From Mercurialis annua (taxonomy: Eukaryota; Streptophyta; Magnoliopsida; Malpighiales; Euphorbiaceae), in the NCBI RefSeq assembly GCF_937616625.2, contig NC_065572.1, positions 36,545,653 through 36,609,652 of the forward strand: a stretch of 64,000 bases of DNA. Direction: 5' to 3'. A program made the position numbers and the translations under genes. Shown here one piece after another: positions 48,084 through 60,845 of this stretch; the first letter of the stretch is position 1, and every line of letters begins with the position of its first letter. The notes under the pieces are model-generated. The model saw nothing but the letters and a program-made list of their open reading frames with translations. It ran no database searches and was not told the DNA's origin.

Positions 48084-48224
48084 GTATATTTGCTTCCTTT
48101 GTGTTGTGGTATTTGTTTATTATTTGCAAAATATTTATAGTGGTTTGAGGCTTGCTACGGGTTCCAGAGCTACCACTCCCGTTCCCTAGCGTCGGTTACG
48201 GCTCAATTATTTTGGGTCGTGACA
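45747..48224 (+). repeat. 3' LTR of element E
   Basis: 2478 bp, TGTAATACCCC..GGGTCGTGACA. It contains palindromic words around tgtgcgatcgcaca and tgtgtgaacgcacac (46587-46650), a TATA-like tattatatttt at about 47892-47902, and a (TA)n run (48032-48081). The 137-, 93- and 90-codon frames inside it have no recognisable product. It is followed directly by coding sequence of element G. Confidence 0.9.
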
Positions 48225-51200
48225 TTCATAGTCCTTCAGTATCTCTAACCACCTCCTCTGTCTAAGATTTAACTCTCGCTGATCAAAGATGTACTTAAGA
48301 CTCTTGTGATCAGTGAAAATCTCATAAGCAGCACCATACAAGTAATGCCTCCAAATATTTAGCGCAAAAACCACAGCTGCCAACTCTAAATCATGAGTAG
48401 GGTAATTTACCTTATGCATCTTCAACTGACGGGAAGCATAGGCAATCACATGTCCATGGTGCATCAGCACGCAACCCGAACCAATCCGAGACGCATCACA
48501 ATACACTATGAAACCGTCAATGCCATAAGGCAATGCCAAAACATGAGCTGTAGTCAAAATCTCCTTGAGACTCTCAAAGCTCGCCGCGCACTTGTCAGTC
48601 CACTCAAATTTAACACCCTTCTGTGTCAGTTTAGTCAACGGTGCAGATATTCGAGAAACATCTTGCACGTACCGACGGTAATAACCAACTAAACTAAGAA
48701 AACTCCTGATCTCGGTAATTGACCTCGGCCTCTGCCAATCCATAACCGCCTAAATCTTCTTTGGATAAACCTTGATCCCATCATTCGACACCACGTGTCC
48801 TAGAAAGATAACCTGATCCAGCCAGAACTCACATTTTGAGAACTTAACATACAACTGATGATCACGCAACGTCTGTAGTATAGTCCTCAAATGGTAAGCA
48901 TGCTCCTCCTCACTTCGAGAATAGATCAAAATGTCATCAATGAAAACAATAACAAATTTATCCAGAAACGGCTTGAACACTCTGTTCATCATATCCATGA
49001 ACACTGCTGGTGCGTTAGTCAGACCAAAGGACATAACCAGAAACTCAAAATGTCCATAACGCGTCCGAAAAGCAGTCTTAGGCACATCTACATCACGGAT
49101 CCAAAGTTGATGATACCCAGACCTCAAGTAAATCTTGGAAAAACATTTCGCACCCTGCAACTTGTCAAACAAATCATCGATGCGAGGAAGAGGATATCTG
49201 TTCTTGACAGTAGCCTTGTTCAACTGTCTGTAGTCGATACACAGTCGAACAAAACCGTCTTTCTTCTTCACAAACAGAACTGGAGCACCCCATGGAGAAG
49301 TACTCGGTCTGATGAACCCACTACCCAACAACTCTTGTAACTGGTACTTCAACTCCTTCAACTCTACAAGAGCTATCCGATACGGTGGTATCGAAATCGG
49401 AGCTGTTCCAGAAACCACGTCAATGCAAAACTCAATATCACGATCAGGTGGTAATCCAAGCAATTCCTCTGGAAACACATCTATGAACTCACTCATAATT
49501 GGTACACTATGCATATCACTTCCGCTTCCACATCTCGAACCACAACAAGAAAACCCTGGCAACCCTTGCCTAACATCCGCTTTGCCTTGATGGCGGAAAT
49601 CATATTCTTAGGTGTCTCCGCCTTTTCTCCCTGAAAGGAAAAAGGTAGATAACCTGGAATCCTAAACTCACCTGACTTCCCTCAACAGTCAATAGAAGCA
49701 TAATGGCGCGACAGCCAATCCATCCCCATAATCACGTCAAAAGAAAGCACGTCAAGAAAAATCAAATCAGCACCTAACTCTCTACCATGTATAACAACAA
49801 GACAAGAAGGATAAACGACATCCACCTCTACACCCGCATCAAATAATACCAAAGCATCAGTAAAAGAAATCGGAATGGTACCTTGCACCACGTCATTTGA
49901 TGCACGCGCATCCTGAGGAGGAAGTGCAAACACTCTGGCCTGACCCTGCGGCTGCTGCTTCGAACTCTGCCCAGTACCATAACTGTTGGAACCTCTGCCA
50001 CCGTTACCACGGCCACCAAAATCTCTGCCACCAGAACCACGGCCCACGCTGGACACCAAAAGATGCTGCAGGCTGAGAATATCCTATAGACAGAGTAAAC
50101 GCATGTCTCTATTGCTGGTAAGACGACTGCGCTACACTAGCATTAGACATCTGCTTCCTAGATGTCAGACACTCCCTGGAGAAATGACCCGGATGGCCAC
50201 AAGTAAAACAAACTCCTGGAGCTAACTGGCACTGACCAAAATGCCTACGACTGCAATTCTGGAAGAATGGAAGGTTAGATCCTTCACTGTACCCGCGTCC
50301 TGAACCACGGTTATTTCCACTGCTGCTAGAACTGTACGGAGCACTCCTAGCACTATGCCTCCCCTTGCTGTGCGTACGTCGACTCCCCCTATTAGCCTGA
50401 GAAGAACCCCTGTAATAGTTTACACTACCATGCTGCACTGGGGCCTGCTGCCCCCAGTAGAAAGATCACTCTTTCCCTTCTTTGCCTGGAAGGGATCAGA
50501 AATCGTCCCAAACTGAATCAATGAGCTCTCTAGCCGACGAGCACTATCTACTACTCGAGAGAACTCCCTATCTGTCCCTATCAGCAAAGAGACAAAGTCC
50601 GAGCCTAAGCATCTAACATAGCTGTCATTCACCCGCCCTTGATCACCCTGTAGATCTGTTGCGAAACGACCCAAACGAACAAACTCAGTAGTATAATATG
50701 TCACTGATCTACCCCCCCTTAGTGAAATGTAGAAGCTTCTCTCTGAAGCTCTCAGTAATAGAGAAGGGTAGATAAAAGTCTCTGAACTTGACCACAAACT
50801 CAGCCCAAAGTTATCGTAGCCATCTCTGGTTTGATAGCATCGCGATACCAGTCCTTAGTTGGACCCTTCGGTGACATCCCCACAAGAATCACTGATTGAC
50901 GATCAATAGCCTAAATCCTCTGACTGTTGTACTCAAACTCCTCCAAAAAGTCAAGAGAATCTCCACTGCCATCAAATGAAGTTGGAGTCAACTTCATGCA
51001 GCTCATCACCACCTCTTTGTCTGTCAGAACATGGTCGACACCAGCAAGTCCACCAATACCAGCTACAGCACTAGCCTGAGGTTGTGTTGCTGCGCTAACT
51101 GACCCAGTACCGTACACTGATTTTACAAAAGATCCTGATTTTTCTGCATCTTGACAATCCCAGCTAAGAAAGTAGTGAAGTCGAACGCCTGCATGTTCGG

Positions 51201-51443
51201 TGCCTGCTGCACATCTGGTACCTGTTGCACTCTTGGTGCCTGAACTCCTGCTGCAACACGTCCTCTACCTCTAGCTCTACCAGCACCAGCTCCTCTACCT
51301 CTACCAGCACCTTTACCTCGACCACGTCCAGCATTAGCCTGAACCGGTGCTACATGCTGATCGACTTCCATGGAAATCGCATTATCGGCCTCAGCGTCTT
51401 GCTCTGCCGGAGCACGAGCACGAGTACGAACAACGTTGTTCAT
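48225..51443 (-). pseudogene. gag-pol: gag-pol relict of element G
   Basis: Starts at 51443 ([11 protein letters not shown]). Gag is split by frameshifts into pieces at 51123-51443, 50911-51117, 50420-50797 and 50109-50438. The last piece keeps [14 protein letters not shown] but has Phe for the first Cys of the upstream CX2C motif. Protease (49682-50059) has lost about 35 residues directly after LFDAG. RT (48750-49562) keeps the normal FIDDILIYS box, unlike the two tandem units. A Glu-to-stop change at 48747-48749 separates it from the RNase H piece (48225-48743), which contains [10 protein letters not shown] and [10 protein letters not shown] and ends at LEILKDYE where E's LTR begins. Non-functional. 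Confidence 0.9.
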
Positions 51444-51699
51444 ATCCTATGGATTGAACAAGAACAATTTAACTAACACATAAATTTCATACCCAAGTAC
51501 GAAACAAAGCAATTAACAAATAAGATTTTCCGAGAAATCAGCAACATTACATGTTCACCCAAGTGAAATAACATTAACAATTATAAGCATCAAATCAACA
51601 TAATATGACTGACTCGACGCAATCCTATTGGTGTAGGCAGAATGTTTTAAAATCTAAAGATGAAGTTTCAAGACAAGACATGAACCTATATCCGCCTAA

Positions 51700-52136
51700 G
51701 AAGCACGGAAACTTCAACAAAGTTGCGTTTCCCGTTTCGGAAACGTTTCGAAAACCGGAAACTCTTGGACACCCGTACGAAACGTTTCGGGCCGTTTCTG
51801 TAAATAATAAAAATTAAAATTTGTAAAAAAAATTAAAATTATTACCCACAAATAAAAAAATCTAACTAGTTACCCATAAATTTTACATTCGCATTGCCCA
51901 CAATACATCAAATATACTTATTTTTGTTGAATTATATCATATTTTTTATATATTTATAAAATTTTAAATATTTAGTATATTAAAATAAATTATTTTGTTA
52001 ATTATCATAAATACTTTTATAATATTTTTATAAATATATCCCTACATTTTTATTATTTACACGTTTCCTCCACGTTTCGTGTCCTTCATTTTGAAAAACT
52101 TTCGTTTCCCCGTGTCCGTTTCGTATCGTTTCCGTT
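51700..52136. mobile_element. Unclassified insert in the leader of element G
   Basis: About 430 bases replace leader sequence present in the tandem units. Both ends are rich in cggaaac / gtttccg words (cgtttcccgtttcggaaacg on the left; cgtttccccgtgtccgtttcg on the right) in roughly inverted arrangement. The centre is very AT-rich. This looks like a small non-autonomous DNA transposon, but precise inverted repeats and a target duplication are not evident. No coding capacity. Confidence 0.5.
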
Positions 52137-52146
52137 TGAAACCAAA

Positions 52147-52158
52147 GCTCTGATACCA
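52147..52158 (-). other. Primer-binding site of element G
   Basis: The minus strand reads TGGTATCAGAGC, canonical, four bases from the LTR at 52163. Confidence 0.9.
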
Positions 52159-52162
52159 AGAT

Positions 52163-55112
52163 TGTCACGACCCATTTTCATGAATCGTGATCGGCGCTAG
52201 GGCATGGGTAATGTAGTACCAACACCCGCAGCCAGCCTTCCTTATATCATACAATTCAAATAAACATGCAGAAAACCAATGCTCGGGGGCAACCGAGACT
52301 TCAGCCTAGTTCTAGCAGTTTATGATATTCAACATGAAAGAAATCATGCTTATCCAATACTGAGTTATAATTAAGGCATAACATAAACCAGACTAATAAT
52401 GTAACATGCCAAGTGATAAATAATCCAGTCCAACCAATTTTACAAACAACTAGAATAAAATAAAGATGTCTAGTTACTACTACGGTCTAAGAATAAAACA
52501 GTTTCATAGTTTTACTAAAATAAATGGAACCTCCGCAGAAACAAGAAACGGAGATCAGCTAACTCACTCAAATCATAACCCTGAAAAAATTGGGAGAGCA
52601 ACGGGGTCAGTATACTGAGATGAGTTTATACCACTATTTATATTTATTAAGTGGAAAACCTTTAAAAATGATTAAGACATTTAATAACGATATTAAGATT
52701 AATAGTTGGAACCCTAATCCACAATTACTAACTATAACCAAAATCCAATAGGTCTAGTCCCGACAGCTGAGCTACACCGAGTTACCACTGACCGCACTTA
52801 GTCCATATCCAGAGTCCCGAGAGCTGAGCTACACCGAGTTACTCTACTGGTCCCGAGAGCTATGCTCACACCGAGTTACAACATTTACACAAATACCTTA
52901 CCCAGATCAATACCGGTGCGCACGCAGTCCTAATGATGCCCATTAGGTTGCATGTTCCAACTAAGAGCCATAATATAAATACAGTTCAAAATATACGTAC
53001 AATATATATTTAATATTACAATAACCATATACTTAATAAAGCGGTAAATAGTAAGTACAAACTCACTGCTTGCTAATCCACGTGATAAACTGGCAAGCAA
53101 CTACTCCGGGTTCGTCTCCTAAGCACGAAAAGTCGACGGGTCTAAACAGTATAAATAATTATTAAAAACTGACCCTAACTCTAGAGAGTACTAGACACCA
53201 CATAGGACTGGCACAAATAACATGTCGAAATAAAACAAATCCAGAGCAACACAAACTACCCAAAATACCTAATAGGTAATAACGCACAATCAATACAAGT
53301 TTATTGAGTTCTTGTTTTAAAAATCCAATTTATAAATATTATTTAATAAACTTTAAATAATAAAAAATTTCCAAATAGTGGGTTAGTCGAGTTACCAATA
53401 ACTACCAAACTAACCTCACTTGTCGGGTGACCCAAGTCTAACCCGACTCAAAATGTTTATCAAATGTAAACCCTAGTTTATATTTATAAAGATAACTTGA
53501 TAAAATAATAAACCGTTAAAACATAACTCAATAACTTCAAATTCAAGTAACCCGAGTTACAAACCAAAAATTTAAGTAATTAATTAAATTTAAAAACGTT
53601 CAAGGGCTAAATTGTAATTTAGCCAATTTCATGCCAAATTGATATTCGAAATTAAATATAATTATTTTTGTTTATAATTCAAAATAAAATATAAAGTTAC
53701 TAACCATCAAATTAATCAAATAAGTTTTAAAAATCATTCAATGGCTAAATTGTAATTTAGCCAATTTTCTTGATATTTGAAAACAAATATAATTACCCGA
53801 GTAATTATATTAACTAAAGTTTGTAAAAACACTTATCGTTTACAATTTACCAATTTATAAATTAAAGCGAAAGTGAAAGTTATTATCAACCAAAATCAAT
53901 AATTAAAAACTAGAAGGATTCATTTTGATTTAGCGAAAATAATTTGATGACCACAATGTATATTTAGCCATCATCTTCATTTTAAACAAACAACTCCCTC
54001 CATTACACCAAGAAGTTACAGCAGCAACATTTAACCTTAAACAGGAAGATTCAAACAACAAAGCAACATTAATCATCGAGAAACGACAACCTAGAAGCTA
54101 AAACAAACCCTTAAACATGATCCTAGGCATTAGGTTTGATCTACACAACAACCACATAATGAACAAGAAACTGCAGAATTTATAGTGTGAATTCGACAAA
54201 TCGAAACGGCGACAAACGGATAGATTTATCACAACACTATCAATTTATTTATGAATCACAACATTCCTAAAGATCTAACATCATGAAATATAACAAGATC
54301 AAAGCAAATCGAAAAGGAATGGATCGACAGTAATAAAAAAGCATGAAACAGTTTACATGAACAAACAATACGGTAAAACGACGGCGATTGAAACGATATC
54401 GATTGCGTACTGTTTTGCGAAAACCAAATTGGGATACATAGAGACGTGAGTCTAGAATATTTGGAACGAAACGGAATTGGTTTCGATCTACAAACGAACA
54501 AGAACGATCCAAATTACGGAAAGTCGATTAAAAGCTAAAACTGAAATCAATGAAGAACAAACTTACGGATAGAACACCAAGGTTTTGGAGAGGATTGGCA
54601 GGGATTTATCTCATAAAATTCACGAGTTTATGACGGCTAGGGTTGATGAATATGTGAAGAATGAAATTAGGCTTAGAATTGAATTAAATAGGATGAACGA
54701 AATTAACATGTGCAACAAAAATAGGAGGTATGTGGTGCAGCTGCTGGTCTCGAACGAGACCAGCTATGTTGCACTGGTCTCGTTCGAGACTTAAGGGTGT
54801 CCAACAAGACCAGTATCCTATCAATGATCTCGTTCGAGACCAAAGGTCTCGAACGAGACCGGATGCATTCAGCACAGGTCTCGTTCGAGACCTGTGATGG
54901 GTCGAGAGGGGGAATTGGCTTTGGGCCTATTCCCTTGGATCTAAGGTAACCAATTTCTCTTGGGCCCAAAAAATAAGGAGACCAACCCAACTAGAGTCCA
55001 ATCCTGATTACAAGTTACTCAAATAAAAAATCAAGTCACGAATTCACAAGTGACCCGTAATTAATACCGGGAACTCATAACAATAAAAATAAAAAATTTA
55101 CGGGATATTTCA
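52163..55112 (-). repeat. 5' LTR of element G
   Basis: 2950 bp, tgtcacgaccc..gggatatttca on the plus strand. It is related to LTR-A/B/C through most of its length, with the triple gagagctgagctacacc repeat at about 52757-52880. Near the U3 end it has an expanded palindrome cluster (54745-54895) with five or so copies of ggtctcgaacgagacc or its complement. The right flank is satellite (gaaac). Confidence 0.88.
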
Positions 55113-56198
55113 GAAACAAAACCAAACGTTTAAAACGTTACGAAACAAAACCAAGCGTTTCACCTTTATAGCAATTTAAGCCAAACGTTTACAAACGTTA
55201 CGAAACAAATCCAAGCGTTTCACCTTTTTAGAAATTTAGGCCAAATGTTTACTAAAGTTCCGAAACAAATCCAAGCGTTTCACCTTTTTAGCAATTTAAG
55301 CCAAATGTTTACTAACGTTCCGAAACAAATCCAAGCGTTTCACCTTTTTAGCAATTCAAGTTAAATGTTTACAAACGTTCCGAAACAAATCCAAGCGTTT
55401 CACCTCTTTAGCAATTCAAGCCCAACGTTTACAAACGTTACGAAACAAATCCAAGCATTTCACGTTTTTAGCAATTTAATCTAAACATTTACAAACGTTA
55501 CGAAACAAATCAAACGTTTCACCTTTTTAGCGATTTAAGCCGAAAGTTTAGAAACGTTACGAAACAAAACCAAACGTTTCACCTTTTTAGCAATTTAAGC
55601 CAAACGTTTACAAACGTTACAAAACAAATCCAAACATTACCCCATTTTAGCGATTTAAGCCAAACGTTTAAAACGTTACGAAATAAATCCAAACGTTTCA
55701 CCTTTTTAGCGATTTATGCCAAATGTTTACAAACATTATGAAACAAATCAAAAGGTTTCACCTTTTTAGCGATTGAAGCCAAACGTTTACAAACGTTATG
55801 CAACAAATCTGAACATTTCACATTTTTAGCAATGTAAGCCAAACGTTTACAAACGTTACGAAACAAAACCAATCCTTTCACCTTTTTAGCAATTTAAACC
55901 AAATGCTTACAAACGTTATACAACAAATCCAAATGTTTAGAAACATTACGAAACAAATCCAAACGTTTCACCTTTTGAGCAATTTAAGCCAAACATTGAC
56001 AAACGTTACGAAACAAATACAAGTGTTTCAACTTTTTAGTAATTTCAGCCAAACGTTTACAAACGATACGAAACAAATCCAAGCGTTTCTCCTTTTTAGC
56101 AATTTAAGCCAAACGTTTCGCCTTTTTAGCGATTTACACCAAACGTATGCAAACGTTACGAAACAAATCAAAATGTTTCACCTTTTTAGCGATTGATG
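55113..56198. repeat. 60-bp satellite array, block 6 (forward)
   Basis: About 18 forward monomers, starting with a shortened unit (aaccaaacgtttaaaacgttacg) and ending at gattgatgcc where element F's LTR remnant starts. Open frames within it are satellite read-through. Confidence 0.93.
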
Positions 56199-56482
56199 CC
56201 ATAAGTGGTATTGGTCACGATTATTATTAGAGACAGGGCAGGGCTGGACATGATGTATCGCTCGGTAAAACCCTAGTCTATAATACCGATTCGTGATGGT
56301 TTTCGAAAAGTAATTCAAATATTAATGATAAAGTTAAAAAGGTTTTCTGAAAATGTTTTATATAATATAATATATTTAATTTGCGAAAAAAATTCATAGT
56401 GGTTTTAGGCTTGTTACGGGTTCCGGAGCTACCACTACCGTTCCCTAGCGCCGGTCTCGGCTCAATAATTTGGGTCGTGACA
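56199..56482 (+). repeat. Truncated 5' LTR of element F
   Basis: Matches the last ~285 bases of the 3' LTR (63078-63362), from ccataagtggtattggtcacg to gtcgtgaca. Satellite abuts it directly with cca shared at the junction. Confidence 0.88.
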
Positions 56483-56486
56483 ATTG

Positions 56487-56498
56487 TGGTATCAGAGC
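56487..56498 (+). other. Primer-binding site of element F
   Basis: Reads TGGTATCAGAGC, four bases after the truncated LTR end. Confidence 0.9.
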
Positions 56499-59400
56499 AG
56501 TTGGTCCAGTTACCTCGGCTAATATGTGATTTCAAACAGTTGGTTCAGGATACGACTGTTTTGTGTGTGAGTCTACCTAGGAACTACTGCAGCACATAGG
56601 GATTCGAGTCATGTCTTGATCAGTTTTCGTTTGATTTTAAGATTTTAATTCTCCTCCCTACGATCTGAGTCTGTTAGTATGATCGATAGGATTGTTAGAC
56701 GATATACGTATGCGAAAGTATTCTGCTTACGTAAGAATGATCGATATATTATATGATCGTTGCGTATGATCATGTACGAGGTGGACAGTCGACATTATGC
56801 AACGCGATGACGAGGCTAGTGAAACGTGGATCTAGAGAAATGGAAGAATTTCCCGAGTTACAGAGTTCAAGGTTTAGAGAACTTACAAGGTGAAAGATTC
56901 GTGATTTATAAAGATTAACTATTTTAATGATTTTGAAAGTATAATTGTGCCTAGATTCGATATAGTAATATACTATTGCCATGACATGAATAGAATTGCA
57001 TCACTACATACACATTAAATGAAAAGAATAGAAACTGAATTCATACATTAGTAGGACATGCATCATATGCATTATGCTCAGATAAGGGATAAGTTATGGC
57101 AACTTTTTGGGGATGAGAGACGTCATCACCCTAGTGCACAATTATACTAAAGCTTAAAGAATTTAAACATGAATTTTGTAAAAGAATTAGTTTCTTTGGA
57201 TTTCAAAGATTTCGAAATGGTTGCAACTATAATTGTTTTAATGTGAGTAGACCTAGACTGGAACTCTGTAACGAAGGGGAAATGTTTGAGATCTACCTAC
57301 AAGCAACTCTCGAAGGTACAAAGAACGTGTACGAGAACACGAGCAAGAAGTTATATCTCGAAAAGACACGAAGATAGTCACAGGTCTGGGATCTATTATG
57401 AGATAGAATGATAAGATGGGCTTGAATGGTTAAGTATAATCCAGTGACCAGTGGACTAGGATGCCGTTATCTTTGAACGAAGAGATTAAAACTTTATGTT
57501 ATGAGAGGATAGAAGTGCGAAAACTGATAGTTGAATATAGTAATCGATCTATAGCTTAAACCTTAGATACAAAAGCCAATCTCTATGTATGGATGATGCA
57601 AGTTTTACGCGATATCAGAAGATTGTTAAACCAACATATCTTTGATTGAACCGTTGGATCGGTTTAATATCGGAGTACAATATTCCTAAGAAGGTTGAAT
57701 AGGAGTTGACCATTGCGATCGTCGAACAGAGGACTAAGCGACAGCTTCATAAGACTATTCATAGGAGACTTGTACGGCTGAAAATAACCAACCTAGCCAA
57801 CATACTACGAGAGTATAAAAAATAAAGACGTAAGATATGTATCAGATGTGGATGGAATGACATATAGGATTGAAAAGTTAAAAGATAGATCGTATATTGC
57901 GTAGACTATGTTAAAGAAGTTGGAAATTTGATTAACAAGCTTTGCGGTTGGGCATTTTGACCAACAAATTAAAAGATAAGGACATGTACACGAAGTATAA
58001 GGTCACGAAATGAAGATAAGAAAGATGAAGTACGAAGAGTATAGTACGATAGCTATGCGATGTTGATGATGACTCTCAAAAGAAGACGAGGACGTTACAT
58101 GTAGAAGAATAACATACTACTCATGATGAGGACTATATCAGACGTACACAAATCAAAAGTTCTATACATTAGGACTGGCGGAAGAATCAAAGTAAGTTAA
58201 CACTTAAGATACATAATATATTATGAACGAAGATACCCGGATAAGGATATTACGATAAGCGAAGAAAGCAAGATATTAATGTATAAAAGGAAATTAAGTT
58301 ATGATAGAAGTAAAAGAGGAAGGAAGATACAAGAGCCAATAAAGATAAAAGATCCTGATGTTTGATACGAGAAGTGATGAAGAATGTTACAATGGATTAA
58401 GCACATGAGTCTAGTAATATCTCCCATTGGATATAATCAAGTAAGTGGATAGAAAGATATATAATAAATGAGTTAAAGAAGAAGAATGAATAGTTAATAT
58501 TAGAATACCGCGAGTGAAGTCGTAATTTAAGGACGTTGATTGAAGTTCAAGGTATACTAGTTTGAATACAAAAGAGGACATCATACCAACGGGTGAAATG
58601 ATGAGTTTGACATCATGTAGTTTCAAGATTAAGCGTTACATCAACTGTATCTAGATTAGAATGGCTAATGATGATATCAATCATTTTGAAGTATGGCCAA
58701 GAGTTTATTAACGATTTATAAGTAATTAGGATAAGAAAAAAAAGATATGTGGGACGTTAATGATTGATATTTTAATTTTCAAGAGATAGATGGAATAAAA
58801 TCAAACATTCTAATGGCAGCGATGTTTATTTAGGATCCAAAATGTCTCGCAAGACTTCTAGGACGAATCAAGGCGATTAAATAGACAAATGACTGATATA
58901 AGGAAAAGATACAAAAAGTGTTATAAGGATCAATTATAAGATTCAACACGGATTTTACTTGAAGAATCAAGAAATTTTAAAGGAATGCGATAATAGGATA
59001 TAGAAATTAGTCTCATTGACATAACGAATGTCAGTAATGGATGCATCCCATAAATACAAGTAGATATTAATGTATTGGATGTTAAATTGATCTAGAGAAA
59101 ATAACGTTTCACATTTTCATTAATAATTGGAAATATAACAACGAAAAGTAGAATGCGAGAACGACGACAAAGGAGTATGCGGGAGAAATTACGAAAGTTA
59201 CAAGAGAGATAGTACTAATGCATCAAATTAAAATATATGAAAGGAAGTAATGAGTTGTTATAAGAATGAGTCGTAAATAAAAGTATTTATAAAGAGTTCG
59301 AGTACAAGGAAAAGTACAAGAAGAAAACGAAGGGTTATTATAAAAGTTTATAAACGTCATTTTTACGATTTCAAGCGTAAGCTATCTACGGATTCATAAA

Positions 59401-60608
59401 CCAACGTGAAGTGAATGGTTTTTACAAAGGACGTATAATAGAAAAGAGGCAAAGTACCTATCGAAAGTAATAGAGAGATGAATAGCCAGATTAACTAATT
59501 AAGTCTAATACCTTCTTGGAACCAAAGAGCTAACGAAGGATCGAACCAGGATTATTCAAGAATCTACAAGAACAGTAATGACATGAGAGTATAACAACGT
59601 GAGGATTAAGATCAGATTAACATTAAGTGTCATTAGATAATGAATGTCTAGTGAAAATAATAAGTCACTAAGACAGAAAGCTATTGAAAGAACATGAAAG
59701 AACAATGATACTACGAGAGGTAGATCAAAGTAACATGAAGAATGGTTGTAGCTATTGACAAGGATGGGCTACAAAACTAATCTACGAATAGGATCGAGAA
59801 ATAAGATACGCCAGGGAAGATAAATGCTAAACATATCAAGTAATGCCAAGAGTGCATTCAACTTCATGAGATTAGGAAATCATGAAGTGTGAAAAGGAAA
59901 TATGGTTTTAGACGATACAAGTTTAGGAAAACATATACAGATAGCACAATAAAGACAAACGTTCAAAACAGATTTGACTTATGATACAAGATCATGAAGT
60001 CAATAAGTTAACCAAGCAGAGTGTCGACAAGAAACAAGGACATAACATCATTTCATTCTATGATCAACTAAAGTGAAGTTATACATTATAATAAGATACA
60101 TAACAATAAGAGAAAGGATATAAGAGTAAGATTAGTAGGAATATATGAGAAATAATTACTTTGAATAAGTAATTTATGTAATGCAAACAAGGAACCTTGC
60201 TACATGCAAGCAAGTGAAAAAAAAACCCGTCAAGAAGCGACGACACACATGATTTCAAAGAACATGAGGAGTTATAAAGATGGAAATTTGTAGTATTCAC
60301 AAGAAATGAAGTCGCCAAAACTTGCGAGTAAAGTAGTAAGAGAATAAAGAACAAGATTGTTAGTAATTCCAGTAAAAAGAGCGACTGCGGTACGCCATAA
60401 GTAGGGCACTTACTTTCAGTAAGTGAATTGAACCACACAAAGAAGAGAATCTACCATAAGAAAGCTAAAAAGGATTAGTGGTAGTCGTGTCCAAACGACG
60501 TCAAATATATGGAAAAGGAGTAAGCGTGCAATGCAACGGATGACATAACATTTGAACACATTTTTGCTAACAACAGTTCATTAGAATGGCCAGCCAAAGG
60601 CAAGCGAT
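56499..60608 (+). other. Non-coding interior of element F
   Basis: AT-rich and purine-biased on the plus strand. The longest frames (71-119 codons, mostly minus strand) show no familiar motif. It carries the gatgagagacgtcatcaccc word at 57112-57132 shared with E, but only ~0.6 kb from the primer site against ~2.1 kb in E. So E has extra sequence (including its gag relict) or F has a deletion. Confidence 0.6.
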
Positions 60609-60845
60609 TCCGAGGAAGATGTATCTAATCCTTCTCGAGTGATTCAACCGCAAGCGGTGGAGATGACCGAAGAGCTATCGTATGAAGAAAAACCAGTAAA
60701 GATTATCTGTGTGAGAGTATGAAAGCTGCGCATAAAGAAGGTATATATGGTAAGAGTTCATTGGAAAATTTATTCCGTAAGAAGAGTATACGTGAGCAAC
60801 ATAAGAAGATATGAGGCAAAAATATTCGTATTAGTTTACCTTAGA
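60609..60845 (+). pseudogene. Relict of Pol C-terminus (chromodomain-like) in element F
   Basis: Translation with frame breaks gives S.PSRVIQPQAVEM, then EELSYEEKPVKI, a stop, KLRIKKVYMVRVHW and YEAKIF. This follows, in order, the C-terminus of the open polyprotein ([39 protein letters not shown]). It shows that F descends from an autonomous chromovirus-like element rather than being an unrelated non-coding unit. The in-frame TGA after the VRV segment and other changes make it non-functional. Confidence 0.7.

Larger units (their letters stand above)
38144..48224 (+). mobile_element. Gypsy-type element 'E', largely non-coding, left LTR truncated, carries a nested solo LTR
   Basis: Plus-strand order: LTR remnant (38144-38449), primer site (38454-38465), leader with taggaactactgc (shared with the Tekay leaders), gag relict (39115-39745), about 2.4 kb of purine-rich sequence without frames, a nested solo LTR (42119-45054), another ~0.7 kb, a polypurine tract (45734-45746), and the full 3' LTR (45747-48224). 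Without the solo LTR the interior is about 4.4 kb, shorter than the 5.4 kb of the Tekay units. Protease, RT and integrase cannot be recognised. It may be a non-autonomous family or a very decayed copy. The LTRs differ by roughly 7% by eye over the shared part, so it is older than the tandem assembly. Confidence 0.8.
48225..55112 (-). mobile_element. 5' half of Tekay-type Gypsy element 'G', interrupted and truncated
   Basis: Minus strand: 5' LTR (52163-55112), primer site (52147-52158), leader with a foreign insert, gag, protease, RT and part of RNase H. It stops abruptly at 48225 where E's LTR begins; integrase, chromodomain and 3' LTR are missing. Simplest reading: E inserted in G's RNase H region (ttcat, 48225-48229, would be one target copy) and a later deletion removed everything from E's 5' LTR to the satellite on the left. 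Diverged from the tandem units, with more lesions. Confidence 0.85.
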
